Shown: positions 44,668-53,764, numbered from the stretch's first letter. The stretch is DNA of 64,000 bases from Tolypothrix sp. PCC 7712 (GCF_025860405.1 NZ_CP063785.1:5705390-5769389), one strand, 5' to 3'. A program made the numbers and translations. The notes: generated by a model from the sequence alone, not told the origin.

Positions 44668-45096
44668 TTACTGTTCGATACTTTGCTGCCACAGCCGTTC
44701 TAGCATTTCAACTTGTTCTTGAAAAACAGCATTACGATAAACAAGATATCTGTCGTAAGCAATAATCCCTAACCCGACACAAATAGGTGTTAGCAAGAAA
44801 AACCATTGCATAATTGTTGCTAGTTGATATTGCTCTACAACAGTTAAATTATGGGATTGGAGGTTTTGCTTAGAGAGGTTTATGCTTGGCTGAGATTGAG
44901 AGGAGGATACACCCCCCGACTGAGTAACCAAGAAGCTATCGGCTCTCATATTATTGTTTACTTCACAGGTGAGATTCTGTGCTTTTACTAACTCTAAATG
45001 CTTGCCCCAAACCATACTAAATACTAATAAAGCTGGAGATAGCACAGCCAAGAAAACTACACAGACTGTGAGAACATTTAAAAGCTTGACTTTCAT
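44668..45096 (-). CDS. Two-helix membrane protein
   Basis: About 142 residues from ATG 45096, chosen because AAGGGAGAACC lies just upstream; a longer frame to 45138 has no ribosome site. TM1 is LLNVLTVCVVFLAVLSPALLVF, followed by an 80-residue extracytoplasmic region with Ser/Gln-rich sequence, then TM2 (FFLLTPICVGLGIIAYDRYL) and a charged C-terminal helix (FQEQVEMLERLWQQSIEQ). N and C termini are probably cytoplasmic. Function unknown. First gene of the operon. Confidence 0.7.
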   Translation of the reverse strand: MKVKLLNVLTVCVVFLAVLSPALLVFSMVWGKHLELVKAQNLTCEVNNNMRADSFLVTQSGGVSSSQSQPSINLSKQNLQSHNLTVVEQYQLATIMQWFFLLTPICVGLGIIAYDRYLVYRNAVFQEQVEMLERLWQQSIEQ

Positions 45097-46276
45097 CTTG
45101 GTTCTCCCTTCCCAGGCAGTATGCACCCAGTAAGACAATAATTTCTGTTATTTACCGACAAAAATATTGCTGATAATCAAAAAGTTATCAGTTAACAATT
45201 AGCTTATTTTCCATTGTTTATCATGAACTAATTACTAAAAAAGGGGATGATTTGATGCAACCCTTGAGCTAATATCTGAAATATATGATTAAATTTATCC
45301 GCAATTGCAAATTAGTATTCAGTCATACTGAAATAATTTATTCTTGGGACTATAAATCACGCTCTCTCACCCTAAAACTGAGTTTAATGCAGTTAAGAAT
45401 AGGGGGTTAAGAAGTCCCCCCTTCATCTCCAGACAGTTGCCTGGGAATGTTGGGGGGTAGAGGGGAATCTCTGCGTAAATCCTATAGGTTTTATATCAGG
45501 AGGGTTGCTCAATAGCAGTTTATCGGAGCCGGATCAGAATTATTAAAGTTATTAAATTTGTACTCAAAGGCTGGAAATTTTAGCCGAGCAGGATAATAAA
45601 AAATATTTGGGGTATGGGGACTAGTATTTTTTGAGTGGCGTTCTAGTGTTTTTAAAGTTGGGTTCGGGAGGGTTTGTACTCAACCTGAAATACTTTGAAA
45701 TAGCTGATTGCAGAATATTTTAAGTGAGTGATTTAGTGAATAAAATTTGTACTCAAAAAAATATTCTTGCCTGATAATATCTTACGTTAATAAGAAAATC
45801 GATTAAATTTCAGCAAATAGCTATTTTGTTCTAGATAAACTAAAAAATATCCAACTTAAATATAAACTCTGGGAGATATATAGGTATCTTAAGAGATTGT
45901 CAAAAGTCAAGATTTAACTGGAAAATGGGCATGGGGCATTGGGCATTGGGCATGGGAAAGACAGATTTTCATGCTTGGTTGTGCCAAGACCTGGCGTGAA
46001 TAGCTGACTGGAAAATTTTTAATTTTAAAGATAGGTATCAATAAGCAATTACCAGTTTTCTATCACAATTAGCGGGATAAGAAGACAAAATGGTTTAAAA
46101 GTCAATAGGAAGATTTGCCAGAATTGCTATTTAAATCATTGCAATTTTGTGGTTGAGTTAGAGTACAAAAATTATGTACTCAGTGACACTTAAATCTAGA
46201 TTAAAATACAAGATTACCGTTATCAGTAAAAAATACCTGGCGTTGTTAATGAATTTAGGATTTTAGGAGTTAACGA
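45097..46276. other. 1.2-kb intergenic region upstream of cysK
   Basis: No gene found. AT-rich, with an STRR patch (GGGCATGGGGCATTGGGCAT, 45926-45955). The notable content is a recurring TTTGTACTCAAA motif (see the separate entry). The promoter of the minus-strand operon should lie just right of 45096. TTAGGAG at 46264-46270 is the cysK ribosome site. Confidence 0.65.
45557..46183. promoter_or_regulatory. Five TTTGTACTC motifs upstream of cysK
   Basis: TTTGTACTCAA occurs at 45557, 45673 and 45746 on the plus strand. A reverse copy (GAGTACAAA, 46161-46169) and a direct variant (TATGTACTCAG, from 46173) form an imperfect 21-bp palindrome about 95 bp upstream of the cysK start. The spacing of the GTA/TAC halves does not match the NtcA site GTAN8TAC. 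Possibly a binding site for an unknown regulator. Confidence 0.45.
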
Positions 46277-47236
46277 ATGCGAATTGCTAAAGATGTCACA
46301 GAACTTATTGGAAGAACTCCTTTAGTTGAACTGAACAAGATTCCGCAAGCAGAGGGAGCAGTAGCGCGGATAGTTGCTAAACTCGAAGGCATGAACCCAG
46401 CAGCTTCGGTTAAAGACCGGATTGGCTTAAATATGGTACTCTCGGCGGAAGCAGATGGTTTTATTGAGCCAGGAAAAACTATTTTAGTAGAGCCTACTTC
46501 CGGTAATACAGGGATTGCCTTAGCAATGGTAGCAGCCGCACGGGGCTACAATTTGATTTTGACAATGCCGGAAACCATGAGCAACGAGAGACGAGCAATG
46601 TTACGTGCTTATGGTGCCAAGTTAGAGTTAACACCAGGCCCCGAAGGAATGCGGGGAGCAATTCGCAAAGCGGAAGAAATTGTGGCTAACACTCCCAACG
46701 CATATATGCTGCAACAGTTCCGCAACCCAGCTAATCCCAAAATTCACCGCGAAACCACAGCCGAAGAAATTTGGGCGGATACTGATGGTGAAGTAGATAT
46801 TGTAATTGCTGGTGTCGGTACTGGTGGGACAATTACCGGGATTGCGGAAGTATTGAAAGAACGTAAGCCAACTTTTCAGGCGATCGCAGTTGAACCGAGC
46901 AATAGTCCTGTATTATCTGGTGGGGAAGCAGGGCCGCATAAAATTCAAGGGATTGGCGCTGGCTTTGTCCCCGATGTTCTCAAGCTGGAGTTGGTTGACG
47001 AAGTCATTCGCGTCAGCGATGAACAGGCGATGTCTTATGGACGGCGTTTAGCAAAAGAAGAAGGCTTATTATCTGGGATATCTTCTGGTGCGGCTTTGTG
47101 TGCAGCATTGCAAGTTGCGAAGCGTCCCGAAAATGCCGGAAAGTTGATTGTGATGATTCAGCCTTCCTTCGGCGAACGTTATCTCAGCACCTTGATGTTC
47201 CAAGATTTGACTTTGGAATCTGCGGCTGTGCGTTAG
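46277..47236 (+). CDS. cysK: Cysteine synthase A (O-acetylserine sulfhydrylase)
   Basis: The 319-residue PLP enzyme forms L-cysteine from O-acetylserine and sulfide. The PLP lysine is in AASVKDRIG (about residues 40-48), the substrate loop is EPTSGNTGIALA, the phosphate-binding loop is GVGTGGTITG and the C-terminal PLP contact is SGISSGAAL. The length is standard. The ATG at 46277 is preceded by AGGAG at a 6-bp spacing. It is monocistronic, followed by repeat DNA, with an unusually long upstream region carrying repeated TTTGTACTC motifs. Confidence 0.96.
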   Translation: MRIAKDVTELIGRTPLVELNKIPQAEGAVARIVAKLEGMNPAASVKDRIGLNMVLSAEADGFIEPGKTILVEPTSGNTGIALAMVAAARGYNLILTMPETMSNERRAMLRAYGAKLELTPGPEGMRGAIRKAEEIVANTPNAYMLQQFRNPANPKIHRETTAEEIWADTDGEVDIVIAGVGTGGTITGIAEVLKERKPTFQAIAVEPSNSPVLSGGEAGPHKIQGIGAGFVPDVLKLELVDEVIRVSDEQAMSYGRRLAKEEGLLSGISSGAALCAALQVAKRPENAGKLIVMIQPSFGERYLSTLMFQDLTLESAAVR

Positions 47237-47660
47237 GCTACGGTGTACAGGTAGCTGTGTAGAAAAAAGCTTTAGAGATTCCCCTAAATCTACGCCACTT
47301 GCGACAAGTCGGGAAAGCCGCCTAAAGCAGTGGTGTTGTACAAATACCTCGCGCCCTCATCCCCTAACCCCTTCTCCCGCAGGAGAAGGGGAATTAAATC
47401 TCTTGCTCCCCTCTCTCTCTGGGAGCTACGGTGTACACACAAGTACTCTCCGCATACGTTTCAGGGATTTCAACCCCCTTAAATTGTCATTGCGTTCGCG
47501 TAGCGTCTCGTAGAGAGGAGGAACGACGAAGCAATCGCTTGGTGCTGGGATTGCTTCGCTTCGCTCGCAATGACAGGTTTTGAGCGATTTTTATCTGAGT
47601 TTAAAACTCCCTTCAAGGTAGGATTTCAAGACTTATGTGTACACCGTAGCTCTCTGGGAG
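47237..47660. other. Gene-free stretch of mobile repeats
   Basis: Contains GCCACTTGCGACAAGTCGGG repeat sequence (about 47290; a relative lies near 34890-34930), a truncated family X element (about 47337-47424) and a complete family Y element (47425-47650). The 9 bp TCTCTGGGA flank the Y element on both sides. No gene. Confidence 0.8.
47425..47650. mobile_element. Family Y non-autonomous element with 9-bp target duplication
   Basis: 226 bp with terminal inverted repeats GCTACGGTGTACACACAAGT and ACTTATGTGTACACCGTAGC. TCTCTGGGA flanks it at 47416-47424 and 47651-47659. A REP palindrome lies inside (47486-47574). The other copy is at 12656-12934, inserted in the same repeat sequence (TCCCAGAGA is the reverse complement of TCTCTGGGA). 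Confidence 0.88.
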
Positions 47661-48040
47661 CTACGGTGTACACATAAGTGGTTCTAGAGCGAGTTTCCAA
47701 GCAAAAAAGGTGGATTCAAATTGATAAAGTCCGCGAATTAAAGTAGTAATTCCTGGAGGTTTTTGAGACCTGTAACCAGACCAACCACCCAGCCCTTGCA
47801 TAATCCAAGTTGCCCAAGGAAAGGAATGAGGAGGAAAGGGATTTTGTTGCAATTGAGTTTTGCCTTCAAAGGTAGGTGCAATCTTCAACAAACATTGCTG
47901 TTGCTCATCGGAAAAGGCTAAATTTGCAGACAACTCAGGATTATCCCGTCCCTGAATCATTTGTAAAATGCCAACAGCAACTGACAAGCGAAGATAGTCA
48001 GTCGCTGTATCGGAAATCACTATGTATTGAAAAGGGTGCT
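47661..48040 (-). pseudogene. Remnant of an IS4-type transposase (C-terminal part)
   Basis: A fragment of about 125 residues containing TDYLRLSVAVGILQMIQGRD and QGLGGWSGYRSQKPPGITTL, then IRGLYQFESTFFAWKLALEP. The LGGWxGYxSxxPPGxxTxxRGL pattern is the conserved C-terminus of IS4-type DDE transposases. The DDE catalytic core is missing. The stop codon lies inside GCTACGGTGTACACATAAGT, the same terminal sequence as the adjacent family Y element. The open frame extends to 48080 into the oxidoreductase gene, but those residues are unrelated. Confidence 0.8.
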
Positions 48041-49162
48041 TTAGTTGAGTAAACTTTCCCAATTGGGAACATCTACCCAACTTCCGGTTTGATGAGATTG
48101 ATGGGATAAATCCATTAATAGTTGCGAATAAACTCCTTCTCGCAGTGATGGAACTAGTTGTTGCTGGCGGTCAATTCCCTGTACCCATTGGTCTACAACA
48201 CGGATAAATGCGGAAATGCGTCCATCGGTGTGGTTGTGGGGAAACAGTAAATTTGATGGAATCTCGATTTCGGTTAAGGCTGTACCTAGTTGGGAACCCC
48301 AAACCCGGAAACCGTGGATATAGTCTTTTTGATTTTCGCTGCCTAAAACTAAAGTACCGCGATCGCCATACACTTCTACCCAATGTGTTCTTGGTGCGTG
48401 AACAACTGCACTAATGGTAAGTTGGCAAGGTGTACCATCAGCTAATTCTAAGGACAGCACACAAGTATCATCTGTCTCCACGGGCTTACTTTCGCCGCTA
48501 GCAGGGTCAATACGTGTGGGAATAGCTGTGCTTAAATGGGCGCTTAATCGGCGTACTGGGCCAAATAGCCAGTAAATATAATCAAAGGCGTGAGAACCTA
48601 ATGAACCTAATGCACCGCCTCCTTTATCTTCAGCAGAATACCAATTCCAAGGGCGGGACGCATCTGCACGTGAGGAACCTAGCCAATCAATTCTAATCAG
48701 GCGTTTGTTGCCTACATAATCTGCTGATAATAGTTGTGAAAATCTTTGCCATCCAGGGACAAAACGAAATTCAAAATCTACAGTTGCAATTACGCCTTTT
48801 TGCTGCGCTAATTGATATAGTTCTTGGGCTTCAGCTACGTTTAAAGTCGTTGGTTTTTCTAGTAATAAATGTTTGCCTGCTTGCAGTACCTCTTTTGCCA
48901 TTTCATAATGTAAAAATGGTGGGGTAGCAATACTAACTGCTTGCACTTCTGGCAAGTTGACAATGTCTGTAATGTTATCACTGGCATGGGGGATATCATG
49001 AGCTTGGGCAATCGCTTTGGCTTTATTGATATCGCGATGGTAAATAGCTACTACTTCAGTGCGATGATGTGCTTTTAACCCAGGAATATGGACTTTTTGC
49101 CCAAATCCTGTACCCACAATTGCCACGCCAATCTTTTTTTGAGGATGTAATGTAGAAACCAT
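48041..49162 (-). CDS. Gfo/Idh/MocA-family oxidoreductase
   Basis: This 373-residue NAD(P)-dependent sugar oxidoreductase-type protein has the Rossmann motif VAIVGTGFGQKVHIPGL (about residues 12-28), the family signature HLLLEKPTTLNVAEA (about 92-106, Lys in EKP) and a C-terminal alpha/beta domain with LGSLGSHAFDYIYWLFGPV (catalytic-type His). The substrate is not predictable; homologues act on inositol, glucose or UDP-sugars. The stop codon at 48041 abuts the transposase remnant, so the insertion event may have trimmed or replaced the original C-terminus, though the length is normal. Confidence 0.93.
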   Translation of the reverse strand: MVSTLHPQKKIGVAIVGTGFGQKVHIPGLKAHHRTEVVAIYHRDINKAKAIAQAHDIPHASDNITDIVNLPEVQAVSIATPPFLHYEMAKEVLQAGKHLLLEKPTTLNVAEAQELYQLAQQKGVIATVDFEFRFVPGWQRFSQLLSADYVGNKRLIRIDWLGSSRADASRPWNWYSAEDKGGGALGSLGSHAFDYIYWLFGPVRRLSAHLSTAIPTRIDPASGESKPVETDDTCVLSLELADGTPCQLTISAVVHAPRTHWVEVYGDRGTLVLGSENQKDYIHGFRVWGSQLGTALTEIEIPSNLLFPHNHTDGRISAFIRVVDQWVQGIDRQQQLVPSLREGVYSQLLMDLSHQSHQTGSWVDVPNWESLLN

Positions 49163-49231
49163 GTTGAAATTTGAAATTCAATATTTAATATTCAATTTTA
49201 ATTTTTTATAGATGAAATTTGTAATTGCCGC

Positions 49232-49699
49232 CTACTTTAATAATCTCATCGTCAAAGGATAGCGATAATGCTTACCTTTATAAGCTTTAATTGCGGCAAA
49301 ATTAACCAAGAACAATTGTAATATTATCATGAATGCAGTTAATCCCAGCCATAATAATAATAAAATATTTAAAACAGTTTGAATTTCTTGTCCAGTACTA
49401 TTATTAATTAATGCTATAGCAAACATTGTTAACATAATCAATAAGGATAAGATAATCACAATCAGAATATAAATTGTGAGTGAGATTTGAAAATTTAAAG
49501 CTTCTTTTCCCTGAAAATCAATCCAAGAAGATTTCAATTTATTGAAGCGCCAAATTATCAGGGGAAACAAAATATTTAAAGGTAAATATAAAGGAATTCC
49601 GAGAAAGACCAAAAAAAATAATAGCATCCAAGCGAATAAAGCCGAGAGATGACAAAACATTGCCCAGATGCGTATTTGCTGCTTTGGTTTTTCTCTCAT
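49232..49699 (-). CDS. DUF4870 membrane protein
   Basis: 155 residues with about four hydrophobic segments. The motif RIWAMFCHLSALFAWMLLFF and the conserved WIDFQGKEALNFQISLTIY are the DUF4870 signature. Function unknown; the family is common as small inner-membrane proteins. It lies 70 bp upstream of the Gfo/Idh/MocA gene on the same strand. Confidence 0.88.
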   Translation of the reverse strand: MREKPKQQIRIWAMFCHLSALFAWMLLFFLVFLGIPLYLPLNILFPLIIWRFNKLKSSWIDFQGKEALNFQISLTIYILIVIILSLLIMLTMFAIALINNSTGQEIQTVLNILLLLWLGLTAFMIILQLFLVNFAAIKAYKGKHYRYPLTMRLLK

Positions 49700-49772
49700 G
49701 GCTTTTTATTTATCAGTAAATTGAGGAAATAATTCTCCATCCTAGTATCTATAAAAAAAGCCAAACCAAAGT

Positions 49773-50933
49773 TTAAAATTTGAGTATTTCTCGGTCATAG
49801 TTTTCTGGGAGAGGTTCTATTTCCCAGACTATACCTTCACCTGGTTCTAGAGCAACTTCTACAAAGAGTTGTTCTACAGCAGTTGTGGCGATATCTTCGT
49901 TGTTAGGGAAGTGTTGTAAATCTTCGGTGAGTAGTCGCAATTTAAAACCGCCAGGGATAACTGCACCTACTGTAGCGTTACGCAATTCAAACCGCCAAAT
50001 AACTTGATCTCTTTCGCCTTGGGGTATAACTAAAAGTTCATAAGTTTGACCTGCGATCGCTAACTGACGAGACAAGATAGAATCTGCTTGTCCTCCTTGT
50101 GCACCTCTACCACCAAAACTCAATTGCAAATTCAATCGTCCCCAACCGATAGTTTCCGCAGCTTGGGAAACGCCACTTTGCAACCATTGCAATATTGACC
50201 ATTGTTCTGGTAATCCCAAACGTTGTTGATATAAGCTTTGTCGCCAACCGCCATGTTCAATTAACCCACCCCAGAGTGGAAACGGAATAGCTAACCGGGG
50301 TGTCAAGACTTCCGGCTTTCCCAGGCGAGTAATCAGGTTTTGGGCTTGTGGTTGTGGTAGGGTGGGCAAGGGTGAAATAGCAGCGCGTGTAATTGCTTGC
50401 GGGCAAAGTTCTTGGGTAAGCGCTAACACGCTAATATCATGGATAATTTCAGTCGCATCTACAGCATAAGTGCGATCGCCTGCATCATAATTACCCCGAT
50501 TCTTAAGTTGTTCGTGGGTACAGTAACCCCAAAGCCTAACGTAGTCTTCCTCTGGTTCTACTTGTACAGCTAAATAGTAATCACCAGCCCAACTAGATAA
50601 ATCCACCCATTCTTGGGGAACCCGTAATTCGCTGTCATCAATATTTTCACTGGGAACCAGAATAAACCTCGTTACGTCTACTACAATAGCGGTTCCATTT
50701 ACCAGTTCCCAAAAACTGGGTAAAACAGTGGTAGTTGGCCAGACCTTTGCCTGTGATGTAAATTCCTCTTGTATCCAAGGCAATACTGCACTCAGGCAAA
50801 GTTCATTAATATAACCTTGATAGCGTGAAGTGGGGTTAGAAAAGTATGAACTCCGAAGATCCGCCAAATTTTGATTTTTAGCCGGAACTTCTAGAAATAA
50901 ATCAGTGGAATTGGCAAAGGTAAATGTTGTCAT
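49773..50933 (-). CDS. DUF1822 family protein
   Basis: 386 residues. FANSTDLFLEVPAKNQNLAD near the start, WIQEEF, RLWGYCTHEQLKNRG in the middle and GGFKLRLLTEDLQHFPNNED near the end are typical of the cyanobacterium-specific DUF1822 family. The C-terminal 100 residues look beta-rich (LFVEVALEPGEGIVWEIEPLP). Cytoplasmic, function unknown. It lies 129 bp downstream of the sigma-70-type gene on the same strand, the usual arrangement of DUF1822 genes as I recall, suggesting a shared regulon or a sigma-associated role. Confidence 0.9.
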   Translation of the reverse strand: MTTFTFANSTDLFLEVPAKNQNLADLRSSYFSNPTSRYQGYINELCLSAVLPWIQEEFTSQAKVWPTTTVLPSFWELVNGTAIVVDVTRFILVPSENIDDSELRVPQEWVDLSSWAGDYYLAVQVEPEEDYVRLWGYCTHEQLKNRGNYDAGDRTYAVDATEIIHDISVLALTQELCPQAITRAAISPLPTLPQPQAQNLITRLGKPEVLTPRLAIPFPLWGGLIEHGGWRQSLYQQRLGLPEQWSILQWLQSGVSQAAETIGWGRLNLQLSFGGRGAQGGQADSILSRQLAIAGQTYELLVIPQGERDQVIWRFELRNATVGAVIPGGFKLRLLTEDLQHFPNNEDIATTAVEQLFVEVALEPGEGIVWEIEPLPENYDREILKF

Positions 50934-51062
50934 GGCGGTTTCTTTGAAAGGTTGTTATGTGCTCATTGGTGTTTGTGAGAGGGAACAGGGAACAGGGAAC
51001 GGGGAACAAGGTATTCTTTTGAATTTTGAATTTTGAATTTTGAATTGATTTGTCCCCAATCT

Positions 51063-52229
51063 CTAAACACCGTAATAACTTTGTAACCATTCCTCCATTA
51101 ATGTACTCATACTTTTGAGTAGGTCGGGCGTAATGGAAATATGCAAGGTTTCTTGACTCCAATTTGCTAGAGATTTAAGCAAATTTTCTCTAGCCTTTGT
51201 CAATCGCCGTGATACTGTATATTGCTTCATTTCTAGCTGCTTGGCGATTTTATCTTGATTGAGTCCTTGAGCATAATATAGTTGCACAATCTGTTGTGCT
51301 TCTGGTTCTAATTGCGCGATCGCAGTCACTAAAATCTGATTAATTTCGCTTTGTTGAGAAGTTCTGGTTTGTTCTTCTTCTTGGCTAATAATTTCTTCAA
51401 TTAAGGAGGGTTGTTGATTTCCTGGGAGGTTATCTAATAACTCCCATGAATTATCTCCACCTTGGGCAACATTTAGAGATTCGGGGGTGGGATAAAGGTA
51501 TTTACGTGCAGCTTTGGCTGCTGTTAGCAACCATTTCTCTAAAGTTGGAATACTAATCTGCTGGTTACTTTGAGCAGTATAAGCTGTGGCGATCGCTTCC
51601 CAAATGCGATCGTCTGGTCGAGACAGCTTGCGGGAAGTTCCGGCGTTAGTGGGGACATAAAAGGTTTTAAAACCATTCCAAGCCAGGATATAAGCACGAA
51701 TATCATCTGCAGATAAGCCAGCACTTTGCAAAGCTTCCTGTAAGCGCTTTTGGGAGATTTTGCGTAACAATCCCCAATCGGTACAGATATCAACTTCGTG
51801 GCGTTGGCGTAAAGTTTCGCGGATTGCACTCGCAAACAAAGGCCCAGCATAGTTTTTTAAAGTAAAACCTTGGCTGGGGTTAAAACCTTTGAGGACGCGA
51901 TCAATTTGGGCGATCGCAACTTGAAAACAGTCTGATAATTGGAACTGAGTACTGGCGAAACCATTCACGGTTTTTTGAGATACCCAATAGCAGGTTTCTT
52001 GCAAGTAAGCTGCCAGATGTTGCTTCGCCAACGACTGAGATTCAGGAAGCTGCCAAAACTTATACCAATAAAGCGCCCAAAAAGATTCTGAAGTTTCTTG
52101 GGGTGTGCGTTTGACGCAACCTTGCATACTACTACGCAATCTTGATTCTGTCGCCCAATGACTGAAGCGATCGGCATCGAATTGCACAAAAGTTGAAAAG
52201 ATTTCAATGATGCTTTGTCGAGGGTGCAT
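51063..52229 (-). CDS. Sigma-70 family RNA polymerase sigma factor (divergent group)
   Basis: The 388-residue protein has a clear sigma region 4 at about residues 305-365: IAQLEPEAQQIVQLYYAQGL, NQDKIAKQLEMKQYTVSRRL, TKARENLLKSL. The N-terminal 250 residues resemble a divergent region 2 (FQVAIAQIDRVLKGFNPSQGF, then TLKNYAGPLFASAIRETLRQ). A linker rich in Ser and Gln precedes region 4. This is a cyanobacterial lineage-specific sigma-like factor found with DUF1822 genes. Target promoters are unknown. The start ATG 52229 gives MHPRQSIIEIFSTFV, the family N-terminus. Confidence 0.88.
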   Translation of the reverse strand: MHPRQSIIEIFSTFVQFDADRFSHWATESRLRSSMQGCVKRTPQETSESFWALYWYKFWQLPESQSLAKQHLAAYLQETCYWVSQKTVNGFASTQFQLSDCFQVAIAQIDRVLKGFNPSQGFTLKNYAGPLFASAIRETLRQRHEVDICTDWGLLRKISQKRLQEALQSAGLSADDIRAYILAWNGFKTFYVPTNAGTSRKLSRPDDRIWEAIATAYTAQSNQQISIPTLEKWLLTAAKAARKYLYPTPESLNVAQGGDNSWELLDNLPGNQQPSLIEEIISQEEEQTRTSQQSEINQILVTAIAQLEPEAQQIVQLYYAQGLNQDKIAKQLEMKQYTVSRRLTKARENLLKSLANWSQETLHISITPDLLKSMSTLMEEWLQSYYGV

Positions 52230-52400
52230 AAAAAACTCGAGGCCTACCTAGAGAAGTAGTGAAGGCGTTAAATACCAATTCACAAAAATCAGGTTAAAGA
52301 TTAAAACACTAAAACCTCGATTTTGTCAAAATTTCGTAATTACGAATTATGAATTGCTATCAAACTGCCTCAACAAACTTTACTACACCAAATTATTATT

Positions 52401-53192
52401 ATGTTGAGACTGTCATTGAAATCTTTAGCACTAGGTAGTATGGTAGCCCTGTCTGCGGCCACAAGTGCTTTTGCTCAAATACCTGGACTACAAAATTTAC
52501 ATTTAACTCAAGTACCTGGCTTTAGTTGTGGCCCCCATACTCGGACTTACATTGTTAAACCTTTAGATAACCGCCAAGGTCAAGGTATCCGTTGCGTCAA
52601 AGTCAGTGAAGGTAGACCTGGTACAAAAATTCCCAAATTAGCATGGTACGGCGAAGGTAATTGGGGTGGTGCAACCTATCGCCACGTAGGACAAGCGATT
52701 TACCGCAGTTCTAACTTAGTTGGTTTTGCTTCTGATATTTATGGCAATGGTGAAAATATTAATAATAATTTTTCCGGAAATCTCAAGGTACAAATCCTCA
52801 ATTCCTCAACTATTCGTGTGACTGGTGCATGGAATGAAGAATGGCAATTAGTTAATGCTACTAACTATAAACCTTTACCCAGACCAACAACTTGCGGAGG
52901 CTATTTTGATGAATACAAGGTTTCTGATTTAACCGGAAATCGCAATGGTGAAGGGTTACGTTGTGTTCTCCGCGTAGGGTTAAAAAATACAACTTGGTTT
53001 GGGAATGGTAATTGGGAAGGTTCCACTTATTCTCACATCGGTACTCGTTCATTTAATGGTTCCGGTGCAGGAGATATTTGTGGAAAAGGTTTCGGTCGAA
53101 TTTGTAACAACTTTGATTGGGGTTCATTAAATTTAACTCCTGTAACTGGCGGTTTTGATGTTACAGGTGCATGGAGTGAAAAGTGGCGTTAA
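52401..53192 (+). CDS. Secreted protein with internally duplicated domain
   Basis: 263 residues with a signal peptide (SLALGSMVALSAATSAFAQ, cleavage near residue 25). The mature part is two copies of one beta-rich domain of about 110 residues: WYGEGNWGGATYRHVGQAIY in the first and WFGNGNWEGSTYSHIGTRSF in the second, each with a preceding GIRCVKV/GLRCVLR segment and a following VTGAWNEEW/VTGAWSEKW. Cys pairs suggest disulfides. No enzymatic motif. Likely periplasmic or extracellular. The start ATG at 52401 matches the signal peptide. Function unknown. Confidence 0.85.
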   Translation: MLRLSLKSLALGSMVALSAATSAFAQIPGLQNLHLTQVPGFSCGPHTRTYIVKPLDNRQGQGIRCVKVSEGRPGTKIPKLAWYGEGNWGGATYRHVGQAIYRSSNLVGFASDIYGNGENINNNFSGNLKVQILNSSTIRVTGAWNEEWQLVNATNYKPLPRPTTCGGYFDEYKVSDLTGNRNGEGLRCVLRVGLKNTTWFGNGNWEGSTYSHIGTRSFNGSGAGDICGKGFGRICNNFDWGSLNLTPVTGGFDVTGAWSEKWR

Positions 53193-53287
53193 TTTGATAA
53201 ATTTTAACTGCCGATGCACTCTGATATTGATTTGATATTTCTAGTCAATCCCCAAATTAAATTACTACTAAATAATGGAGAAATAAT

Positions 53288-53764
53288 ATGTTGAAACGTT
53301 CTTTGATGATTGCTGCTTCTAGTGTTGCTTTAGCTGCTGCTGTTGCTAGTCCTAGTTTAGCTGCACCTGCTGATTTTGTGGGTACATGGGTAAATAAAGA
53401 TAATAATACTCGTGGTGTGACTCGCTTAGTTATTACTTCTGCAGGTAGCAATAAATTAAATATTCAGGTGTTTGGTAAATGCCATCCTACAGATTGTGAT
53501 TGGGGAACTGTACCAGTTGTAACCTATGGTTTAAATGTCCAAGATACGAACCATACCTATGCAACAGCTAACTATACCAAAGGTTTTTCCAATACTTTAT
53601 TGACATTAAACCATGCTGGCTCTCAAATCATGTTGCAAGGCTTCACTCAATTTTTAGATAATAGTGGTCGGCAAAATTATTATTCTCGCGACTACTTTCA
53701 AAGAACACTCAAGGTAAAGATTCCAGGGGGTTTACCAATATCACCTATTCAACCAAATAGGTAA
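53288..53764 (+). CDS. Secreted small beta-rich protein
   Basis: 158 residues with a signal peptide ending ASPSLAA (about residue 26). Mature PADFVGTWVNKDNNTRGVTR leads into VFGKCHPTDCDWGTVPV and FQRTLKVKIPGG. The GTWVN...TRGxTR...GxCHPTDCDWG pattern is a widespread cyanobacterial secreted family without known function; the profile suggests a small beta-barrel with one disulfide. GGAG at 53276-53279 precedes the ATG at 53288. It is 95 bp downstream of the other secreted-protein gene, so cotranscription is plausible. Confidence 0.85.
   Translation: MLKRSLMIAASSVALAAAVASPSLAAPADFVGTWVNKDNNTRGVTRLVITSAGSNKLNIQVFGKCHPTDCDWGTVPVVTYGLNVQDTNHTYATANYTKGFSNTLLTLNHAGSQIMLQGFTQFLDNSGRQNYYSRDYFQRTLKVKIPGGLPISPIQPNR

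Noticed and set aside
46161..46183. NtcA binding site upstream of cysK
   Set aside because: The GTA and TAC halves are separated by 11 bases, not 8.
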